Assembly: GCA_021792405.1 (NCBI GenBank)
Contig: JAJYUU010000028.1
Span: forward strand, 1-39,458
Direction: 5' to 3'
Length of the DNA: 39,458 nucleotides
From: Actinomycetes bacterium
GTDB taxonomy: Bacteria > Actinomycetota > Actinomycetes > Streptosporangiales > Streptosporangiaceae
The position numbers and the translations under genes are program-made. Numbering within the stretch: the stretch's first letter is position 1; each line of letters starts with the position of its first letter. Shown here one piece after another: positions 32,755-39,458 of this stretch. Below the pieces are notes generated by a model that made no database searches, had not been told where the DNA came from, and was given only the letters and a program-made list of their open reading frames with translations.

Positions 32755-33831
32755 ATGAGCGATGTCGCAGTGATCGGGTTCGCCGAGGCGCCTAACGTGC
32801 GCAGCACCGACGGCACGACCAACGGCGTGGAGATGCTGGTCCCGATCTTCCGCGAGGTGTTCGAGCAGACCGGGCTGACCAAGTCTGACGTCGGCTTCTG
32901 GTGCTCCGGCTCGTCTGACTACCTGGCGGGCCGGGCGTTCTCCTTCGTCTCGGCGGTCGACGCGATCGGTGCGTTCCCGCCGGTGATGGAGTCGCACGTG
33001 GAGATGGACGGCGCCTTCGCGCTGTACGAGGCATGGGTCAAGGTGCTGACCGGGGAGGCGGATATCGCGCTGGCCTACGGCTTCGGCAAGTCCTCGGCGG
33101 GCGACCTGCGCCGGGTCCTCGCGCTGCAGCTTGACCCTTACCTGATGGCGCCGCTGTGGCCGGACTCGGTCGCCGTCGCTGCCCTGCAGGCCCGGCTTGG
33201 CCTGGACCAGGGCCTCTGGACGGAACGGGCAATGGCCGAGGTGGCGGTCCGCAGCCGGGCCGCCGCCATGTCGAACGCCCGAGCGCAGTTGTCCGGCCAG
33301 GTGTCCGCTGAGGAACTGCTTGCCGCGCCGATGCTGGCCGATCCGCTGCGGGCGCACGATTGCGCGCCGGTCACCGACGGGGCGGCCGTAGTGATCATCG
33401 CGGCTGCCGATCGCGCCCGCGAGCTGTGCGAGCGGCCGGCCTGGATCAGCGGCTTCGAGCACCGCATCGACTCTGGCCAGCTCGGCGCGCGCGACCTGAC
33501 CCGGTCGGCCTCCGCGGCCGCGGCCGGCACTGCGGCCGCGGCCGGCGCGGTGGGCGCGGCCGGCGCGGTGGGCGTCGACGTGGCCGAGTTGCACGCGCCG
33601 TTCACGCATCAGGAGCTGATCCTGCGCGACGCGCTGGGGTTGGCGGAGCCGGTCCTGGTGAACCCGTCCGGCGGTGCGCTGGCCGGCAACCCGCTGTTCG
33701 CGGCGGGCCTGGCCCGCATCGGGCACGCGGCGCGGCAGATCATCTCCGGTGCGGCCGACCGCGCGCTTGGCCATGCGACCAGCGGTCCGGCCCTGCAGCA
33801 GAACCTCGTGTGCGTGATGGAGGCCCGGTGA
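32755..33831 (+). CDS. ltp4: Ltp4-like thiolase-fold aldol-lyase
   Basis: This is a 358-residue protein from ATG 32755, with AAGGA directly after the upstream stop. It is thiolase-like SCP-x/Ltp family: SDVAVIGFAEAPNVRS, VGFWCSGSSDYLAG, LTGEADIALAYGFGKSSAGD, DVAELHAPFTHQELI, and NPSGGALAGNPLFAAGLAR at the C-terminus. In Rhodococcus, Ltp3 and Ltp4 are needed for cleavage of C-24-branched sterol side chains by a retro-aldol step. An Ala/Gly-rich low-complexity insert (33508-33575) interrupts the segment before DVAELHAPF. It overlaps ltp3 by 4 nt (GTGA). Confidence 0.88.
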   Translation: MSDVAVIGFAEAPNVRSTDGTTNGVEMLVPIFREVFEQTGLTKSDVGFWCSGSSDYLAGRAFSFVSAVDAIGAFPPVMESHVEMDGAFALYEAWVKVLTGEADIALAYGFGKSSAGDLRRVLALQLDPYLMAPLWPDSVAVAALQARLGLDQGLWTERAMAEVAVRSRAAAMSNARAQLSGQVSAEELLAAPMLADPLRAHDCAPVTDGAAVVIIAAADRARELCERPAWISGFEHRIDSGQLGARDLTRSASAAAAGTAAAAGAVGAAGAVGVDVAELHAPFTHQELILRDALGLAEPVLVNPSGGALAGNPLFAAGLARIGHAARQIISGAADRALGHATSGPALQQNLVCVMEAR

Positions 33832-35036
33832 GTGACACCTTGGCGCAGCCGAGCTCCGGTCGGCACTCAAGCCGTGCCGAGCATCGCCGGGCGGCGGTGC
33901 TCGGCGCCGGCCAGACCCACCACCGCAGCAAGCGGCCGGATGTCTCCATCGCCGGGCTGTGCCGGGAGGCAGTCGATCGCGCGCTGGCCGACGCGGGGCT
34001 CGGACTAGGCGATATCGACGCGGTCGTGGTCGGGAAGGCGCCCGACTTGTTCGAGGGCGTGATGATGCCCGAGCTGTACCTCGCTGACGCACTCGGCGCG
34101 ACCGGCAAGCCGCTGCTGCGGGTGCACACGGCCGGGTCGGTCGGCGGCGCTACCGGCGTAGTGGCGGCGAGCCTGGTCCAGGCCGGCCTGCACCGGCGGG
34201 TGCTCGCGGTGGCGTTCGAGAAGCAGTCCGAGTCGAATGCCATGTGGGCGCTGTCGATCATGCCGCCGTTCTCGATGCCCCTGCTGGCCGGGGCGGGCGG
34301 CTACTTCGCGCCGCACATCCGCTCCTACATCCGGCGGAGCGGGGCGCCGGCGCACATCGGCGCGCTGGTCGCGGTGAAGGACCGCCGTAACGGGGCCCGC
34401 AACCCCTACGCGCACTTGCGTCAGCCGGACATAACGCTGGAGTCGGTGCAGGCCTCGCCGATGCTCTGGGACCCGGTGCGGTACGACGAGACGTGCCCGT
34501 CATCCGACGGCGCCTGCGCGGTAGTGATCGGTGATCAGGCCGCGGCCGAGGCGTCCGCGCGGCCGGTGGCCTGGATCCGGGCCACGTCGATGCGCACCGA
34601 GCCGACCATGTTCGCCGGCAAGGACAACGTCAATCCCAGGGCGGGCGCCGACGCCGCGGCAGCCTTGTGGGCCAGGGCCGGGATCTCCAGCCCGATCGAC
34701 GAGATCGACGTGGCCGAGATCTACGTCCCGTTCTCCTGGTTCGAGCCGATGTGGCTGGAGAATCTCGGCTTCGCTGCCGCCGGGGACGGCTGGAAGCTGA
34801 CGCAGGCGGGGGAAACCGAGATCGGCGGCCGCATCCCGGTGAACCCGTCTGGCGGCGTGCTCTGCTCCAACCCGATCGGCGCGTCCGGGCTGCTGCGGTT
34901 CGCCGAGTCGGCGATGCAGGTCATGGGCACGGCCGGTGAGCATCAGGTGCCGGGTGCCAAGACGGCGCTCGGGCACGCCTACGGCGGCGGCTCGCAGTAC
35001 TTCTCCATGTGGGTGGTGGCAGACAGCCCTGACTGA
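33828..35036 (+). CDS. ltp3: Ltp3-like thiolase-fold aldol-lyase
   Basis: This is a 402-residue protein from GTG 33828 overlapping the ltp4 stop. The frame is open further upstream, but that is the shadow of ltp4. Family segments are RRAAVLGAGQTHHRSKRPDV, VVVGKAPDLFEGVMMPELYL, the central VHTAGSVGGATGV, SSDGACAVVIGD, DEIDVAEIYVPFSWFEP and NPSGGVLCSNPIGASGLLRF. It corresponds to mycobacterial Rv3523. With DUF35 and Ltp4 it forms the three-gene set expected for aldol cleavage of branched sterol side-chain CoA esters. It converges on the cyp125 gene with 21 nt between stops. Confidence 0.9.
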   Translation: MSDTLAQPSSGRHSSRAEHRRAAVLGAGQTHHRSKRPDVSIAGLCREAVDRALADAGLGLGDIDAVVVGKAPDLFEGVMMPELYLADALGATGKPLLRVHTAGSVGGATGVVAASLVQAGLHRRVLAVAFEKQSESNAMWALSIMPPFSMPLLAGAGGYFAPHIRSYIRRSGAPAHIGALVAVKDRRNGARNPYAHLRQPDITLESVQASPMLWDPVRYDETCPSSDGACAVVIGDQAAAEASARPVAWIRATSMRTEPTMFAGKDNVNPRAGADAAAALWARAGISSPIDEIDVAEIYVPFSWFEPMWLENLGFAAAGDGWKLTQAGETEIGGRIPVNPSGGVLCSNPIGASGLLRFAESAMQVMGTAGEHQVPGAKTALGHAYGGGSQYFSMWVVADSPD

Positions 35037-35057
35037 CGGCGGCCGGCCCACCCGCGA

Positions 35058-36281
35058 CTAGCGGTAGCTGACCGGGAGCCGCTTGACCCCGTTCAGCCAG
35101 CCGGACCGCAGCCGCTCCGCCTGGCCGGCCTTGCTGATGCCGGGCATGACGTCGGCGATCGCGTTGAACATCAGGTCGATTTCCAGCCGGGCCAGGTTGG
35201 CGCCCAGGCAGTAGTGCGCGCCCGTGCCGCCGAACCCGACGTGCGGGTTCGGGCTGCGGGTGATGTCGAACTGGCCAGGCTGGTCGAAGACCTCCTCGTC
35301 GAAGTTCGCCGACCGGTAGAACATGCCGACCCGCTGGCCGGCCTTGATCTGCTGGCCGCCGAGTTCGGTGTCCCTGACGGCGGTCCGCTGGAACACCGTG
35401 ACCGGCGTGGCCCAGCGGACGATTTCGTCGACGGCGGTAGCCGGCCGCTCGGCTTTGAACAGCTCCCATTGCCCGGGGTCATCGAGGAAGGCCTGCATGC
35501 CGTGCGAGATCGCGTTCCGGGTGGTCTCGTTGCCGGCGACCGCGAGCAGGATGACGAAGAAACCGAACTCGTCCGAGGTGAGCGCTTCACCGTTTACCTG
35601 CGCGTGCACCAGCTTGGTGACGATGTCGTCGCGCGGGCAGGCGCGCCGGTCCTCGGCCATCAGCATGCTGTAGCCGAGCACCTCGGCTGCGGCGGTCTCG
35701 CCGTCGCCCTGATAGTCAGGGTCGTCGTAGCCGACCATGTCGTTCGACCAGGAGAACAGCTTGTGCCGGTCTTCCTGCGGCACGCCGATCAGCTCGGCGA
35801 TGGCCTGCAGCGGCAGCTCACAGGCGACGTCGGTGACGAAGTCGCCGCTGCCCCGCTCGAGCGCGACGGCGACGATCTTCTGCGCGCGCTCGGTCAGCAC
35901 TTCGCGCAGGCCGTTGATCGCGCGCGGGGTGAAGCCGCGGGAGACGATGCCGCGGATCTTGGTGTGCTGCGGCGGGTCGGTGTTTAGCATGATCACGCGC
36001 TGCAACTCGACCTGGTCACGGGTGTTGCCCTGGGGGAACCGGATGATCGCACCGTTGGCGTAGCTGGAGAACGTGTCGCTGTCCCTGGAGATCGCGACCA
36101 CGTCCTTGTGCCGGGTGACGGCCCAGAACCCGTCGTCGTCGAAGCCCATGTCGGACGGCTGCGGGTTCCACCGGACCGGCTCGGCGCGGCGCAGCGCGGC
36201 GAACTCCTCCTGCGGGAGCCGGTGCGCGTACAGGTCAGGATCGGTCAGGTCAAGGCCGGGCGCGACAAGCGGCTCAGGCAT
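35058..36281 (-). CDS. cyp125: CYP125-type cytochrome P450, steroid C26-monooxygenase
   Basis: This is a 407-residue protein from ATG 36281, with GGAGG upstream. The I-helix is LAVAGNETTRN, the K-helix is EIVRW, and the haem-binding loop is GFGGTGAHYCLGANLAR (Cys about 358). Long stretches follow M. tuberculosis CYP125A1 (for example PHVGFGGTGAHYC, CELPLQAIAELIGVPQEDR and ERLRSGWLNGVK). CYP125 oxidises the terminal methyl of the sterol side chain to start beta-oxidation. It needs ferredoxin and a reductase, not encoded here. The gene is divergent from fadA5, as in mycobacteria, and a KstR-type site ends 17 nt before its start. Confidence 0.94.
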   Translation of the reverse strand: MPEPLVAPGLDLTDPDLYAHRLPQEEFAALRRAEPVRWNPQPSDMGFDDDGFWAVTRHKDVVAISRDSDTFSSYANGAIIRFPQGNTRDQVELQRVIMLNTDPPQHTKIRGIVSRGFTPRAINGLREVLTERAQKIVAVALERGSGDFVTDVACELPLQAIAELIGVPQEDRHKLFSWSNDMVGYDDPDYQGDGETAAAEVLGYSMLMAEDRRACPRDDIVTKLVHAQVNGEALTSDEFGFFVILLAVAGNETTRNAISHGMQAFLDDPGQWELFKAERPATAVDEIVRWATPVTVFQRTAVRDTELGGQQIKAGQRVGMFYRSANFDEEVFDQPGQFDITRSPNPHVGFGGTGAHYCLGANLARLEIDLMFNAIADVMPGISKAGQAERLRSGWLNGVKRLPVSYR

Positions 36282-36297
36282 GGCGGGCCTCCGGATC

Positions 36298-36311
36298 TGT
36301 AACGTGTTCTA
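36298..36311. promoter_or_regulatory. KstR-type operator for cyp125
   Basis: TGTAACGTGTTCTA is a full match to TnnAACnnGTTnnA, 17 nt upstream of the cyp125 ATG on the minus strand. Confidence 0.8.
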
Positions 36312-36358
36312 GTCGGATTCAAGCATGCCCCCAGCCCGGGGTGAACAGCCCGCGGTGA

Positions 36359-37591
<1,233 letters not shown>

Positions 37592-37633
37592 CGCTGGGCT
37601 TCGAGCGGATCCGGGGTCAACCCGCTGGCATAA

Positions 37634-37649
37634 CGTGACGCAGGTCACA
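37634..37649. promoter_or_regulatory. CRP/GlxR-like site upstream of the secreted basic protein
   Basis: CGTGACGCAGGTCACA fits TGTGA-N6-TCACA except for the first base. It is 92 nt upstream of the ATG. A second inverted repeat, ACATCGGG (37647-37654) and CCCGATGT (37722-37729), encloses the leader, and its right arm lies 1 nt before the AAGGAG. CRP-family control is inferred from the palindrome only. Confidence 0.45.
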
Positions 37650-37740
37650 TCGGGCTGAGTAACGCCAGTGCGGGCGCCGGCGCTGTAGGCGGTGTTGTCG
37701 GCGGCCTCGCTCCGGTCGGGGCCCGATGTGAAGGAGAACC

Positions 37741-38169
37741 ATGCGTCTTCCCAAGTCCCTTGCGGTCCGTATCGGTGGTGTCGCCGTGGCGGCGGCGATC
37801 GCAGTGACCGGGGCCACGGCGGCTGCCAGCGCCTCCACCGCTGCCCCCGCGGTGCACAAGATCCCTACGACGCTGACGATCAGTAACTCCAAGCCAGTTC
37901 GCCACCGGCACCGGACCACGGCTATCGTCGAGGGCCACCTGAGGACGGGCTCGTACAACCTTCGCCACATGCGCGTGTGGCTTCAGCGGCGTGGCCGCAG
38001 GGGTCGCTGGTACGTCACGCAGATGCAGCTGACCAGGCGTTACGGCCGCGTCTTCTTCCGCGTGCGCATCTTCCGGAGGCCCGTCACGTTCCGGCTGGTC
38101 TTCCGCGGCACCCGGAACTTCGCGAGGTCGGTGAGCCACATCGACACGATCTCTCCGGCCACCTCCTAG
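37741..38169 (+). CDS. Small secreted basic protein, hypothetical
   Basis: This is a 142-residue protein from ATG 37741 behind AAGGAG. It has a signal peptide (KSLAVRIGGVAVAAAIAVTG, then ATAAASA-S). The mature part is very rich in Arg/His with a beta-type pattern (TTLTISNSKPV, RVWLQRRGRRGRWYVTQMQL, FRLVFRGTRNF). The periodic strands resemble an Ig-like or Big-domain sandwich carrying a strong positive charge. No enzymatic motif is seen. A polyanion-binding extracellular protein is a guess. A CRP-like site lies in its promoter region. Confidence 0.72.
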   Translation: MRLPKSLAVRIGGVAVAAAIAVTGATAAASASTAAPAVHKIPTTLTISNSKPVRHRHRTTAIVEGHLRTGSYNLRHMRVWLQRRGRRGRWYVTQMQLTRRYGRVFFRVRIFRRPVTFRLVFRGTRNFARSVSHIDTISPATS

Positions 38170-38258
38170 CACCAGGAAGGGCAGCGCGCCGGCGGGTGTT
38201 CGGGGTTTGGCTGACATGCCTCCCGAATGCCCGCCGGTGTGCGACTCTTACTGCCGCG

Positions 38259-38888
38259 ATGGCGAGTCAGACGAATGCGCTCGATGACGCTCTGGCCAGG
38301 GCGAGGACCGGTGACGAGGCCGGGTTCCTTGAGCTGTGGCGAGTTCTCCAGCCCCGGCTGCTGCGGTTTCTGCGCGTTGTGGGCTGCGATGACCCCGACG
38401 ACGTGGCCAGCGAGACATGGCTGCAGGTGGTCAGGGACCTGCACAAGTTCTCCGGCGGTGAGGAGGACTTCCGCCGCTGGCTGTTCACCATCGGCCGGCA
38501 CCGCGCTGTCGACGCGGCCCGGACGAAGTCCAGGCGCCCGGTCGGCCCGTCCGCGGTTGGCCTCGACATCCTGGCCGACAGCCAGTCGGTCGAGGACCAG
38601 GTACTGGACGGCATGTCGGCCCAGCAGGCGATCGCGCTGCTTGCCGGGCTGTCCAGGGATCAGGCTGAGGCCGTCGCGTTGCGCGTTATCGCCGACCTGG
38701 ACACCCCTGACGTCGCCAAGATCCTCGGCAAGTCCGCTGGCTCGGTCCGGGTGGCGCTGCACCGCGGCCTGAAGGCGCTTGCGGCGAACCCGTCGGTGCA
38801 GGCGCTGGCGGGCCGGCCCGCTGTCGGCGGATTCGCGGCGGCGCCGCACCCGGCTGGCTCCGCGTGGATGCTGGAGGAGGTGGACTGA
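38259..38888 (+). CDS. ECF-type RNA polymerase sigma factor
   Basis: This is a 209-residue protein from ATG 38259; the longer open frame upstream is a shadow of the previous gene. Region 2 is LWRVLQPRLLRFLRVVGCDD, then PDDVASETWLQVV and the DFRRWLFTIGRHRAVDAART segment. Region 4 is LSRDQAEAVALRVIADLDTP and the helix-turn-helix VAKILGKSAGSVRVALHRGL. It directs RNA polymerase to a specific promoter set. It overlaps the next gene by one base (TGATG), and that gene probably encodes its membrane-linked partner. No Shine-Dalgarno is evident. Confidence 0.92.
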   Translation: MASQTNALDDALARARTGDEAGFLELWRVLQPRLLRFLRVVGCDDPDDVASETWLQVVRDLHKFSGGEEDFRRWLFTIGRHRAVDAARTKSRRPVGPSAVGLDILADSQSVEDQVLDGMSAQQAIALLAGLSRDQAEAVALRVIADLDTPDVAKILGKSAGSVRVALHRGLKALAANPSVQALAGRPAVGGFAAAPHPAGSAWMLEEVD

Positions 38889-39458
38889 TGCGCTCCGGCC
38901 GCACCGACGGCGCCGCATTTTCCGGCCCCGGCATGGACCAGTTGCTCGGCATCCTGACCGCTCCGCCGACCCAGGCTGAGCTGGCGGGTGAGCAGCGCGC
39001 ACTCGCCATGTTCCGGGCCAGCGCCGGTCCGCTCGCCAGCTCGTTCGCAAGCCCGCTCATTAGCCCGAAGGCCGGCACCGCGGCCGACGGCGCGGTCACC
39101 GCACCCATCCCGGCGCGGCCCCCGGCCACGCAGACCCCGGCCACGCAGCCCCCGGCAACGCAGCCGCGGCGGGCTATCCGCAATCCGTTCCGCTCGCCCG
39201 CCCGCTGGGGCATGCGGCTGGCTGCGGCCGGGGTGCTCGTGGTGGCCGGCGCCATGACAGTAGCCGCCTACGCCGCCGTTCTCCCGGTGCCCGTCCAGAA
39301 CCTGGCGCACGATGTCCTGAGCTTCGCCGGCGTACCGCCAGCGCACCACCAGCACGGCACCGGAGCGCCGCCGGGGCACGGCGGGCCTACCGCGCCGGGC
39401 GGTCATCGCGGTGCCTCGCCCGGCGGGTCAGCGCGTCAGTCGCCGAACCCCGGCCGGT
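38888..39458 (+). CDS. Single-pass membrane protein, probable anti-sigma partner (partial)
   Basis: The frame starts at ATG 38888 and is cut by the window end (190 residues seen). An N-terminal cytoplasmic part (FSGPGMDQLLGILTAP, ELAGEQRALAMFRA) is followed by a Pro/Ala/Thr repeat (ATQTPATQPPATQP). One membrane helix comes next (RLAAAGVLVVAGAMTVAAYA), then a Gly/Pro/His-rich outer region. The position after an ECF sigma gene and the topology suggest a regulator of that sigma factor. No zinc-binding HxxxCxxC anti-sigma motif is visible, so the role is inferred. Confidence 0.7.
   Translation, partial: MRSGRTDGAAFSGPGMDQLLGILTAPPTQAELAGEQRALAMFRASAGPLASSFASPLISPKAGTAADGAVTAPIPARPPATQTPATQPPATQPRRAIRNPFRSPARWGMRLAAAGVLVVAGAMTVAAYAAVLPVPVQNLAHDVLSFAGVPPAHHQHGTGAPPGHGGPTAPGGHRGASPGGSARQSPNPGR

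Noticed and set aside
33360-33827. N-terminal extension of the ltp3 reading frame
   Set aside because: It lies in the shadow of ltp4; the GTG at 33828 overlapping the ltp4 stop begins family-like sequence.
32233-34092. 619-codon minus-strand open frame
   Set aside because: It is a shadow of the DUF35 and Ltp4/Ltp3 genes, rich in Arg/Pro/Gly with no domain. The plus-strand genes have clear family motifs.
37977-38258. N-terminal extension of the sigma factor frame
   Set aside because: It overlaps the secreted-protein gene and has no sigma-like sequence before the ATG at 38259.
39100-39160. CRISPR-like repetition
   Set aside because: Short CCGGCCACGCAG-type units encode a Pro/Thr linker. There are no spacers and no cas genes.

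Overview
The window is very GC-rich, with GTG/TTG starts, leaderless-type promoters, VapBC, an ECF sigma factor and a Mycobacterium/Rhodococcus-type sterol side-chain gene set. Together these point to an actinobacterial chromosome, probably a soil actinomycete rather than a mycobacterium. The species cannot be named from the sequence.

Left part (1-8.7 kb). After the tail of a membrane protein gene there is a degenerate tRNA-Ala-like sequence carrying an 18-nt internal tandem duplication. A BCS1-like AAA ATPase gene starts 2 nt after it, and its 3' end runs into an antisense remnant of another gene. Next comes a divergent module that looks like an undescribed or poorly described BREX-related system. 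It has a SWIM zinc-finger SNF2 helicase on the minus strand. On the plus strand is a tightly packed three-gene operon: a coiled-coil protein of unknown function, a P-loop-like protein with a destroyed Walker A, and a BrxD/DUF2791-type ATPase with intact Walker motifs. No methyltransferase, PglZ or nuclease gene is present in the window.

Middle part (8.9-27.8 kb). This holds an MFS transporter, a lipoprotein, a strong bidirectional terminator, a secreted HE-motif/Ig-like/carbohydrate-binding-like protein with a stray copy of part of its coding sequence upstream, a leaderless VapBC, YajQ, a THUMP RNA methyltransferase, a CrtI-like oxidoreductase, a Dps with a basic tail and a TTG start, and an SRPBCC-like protein. 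It then has an undecaprenyl-phosphate-type GT2 glycosyltransferase coupled to a GT-C-like membrane protein. The GT-C gene is present three times in tandem, with decayed 3' ends of the GT2 gene between the copies. A short prepilin peptidase and an MmcQ/YjbR protein follow.

Right part (27.9-37.6 kb). This is a compact sterol side-chain catabolic cluster: a nitronate-monooxygenase/IpdC-like enzyme, FadD19-like ligase, EchA19-like hydratase, double-DUF35 protein, Ltp4, Ltp3, CYP125 and FadA5. Four KstR-type palindromes sit at its promoters. FadD19, Ltp3 and Ltp4 are the set tied in Rhodococcus to C-24-branched (plant) sterol side chains, so the cell likely grows on phytosterols as well as cholesterol-type side chains. 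The window ends with a secreted basic protein behind a CRP-like site and an ECF sigma factor overlapping a single-pass membrane protein that is cut by the window edge.
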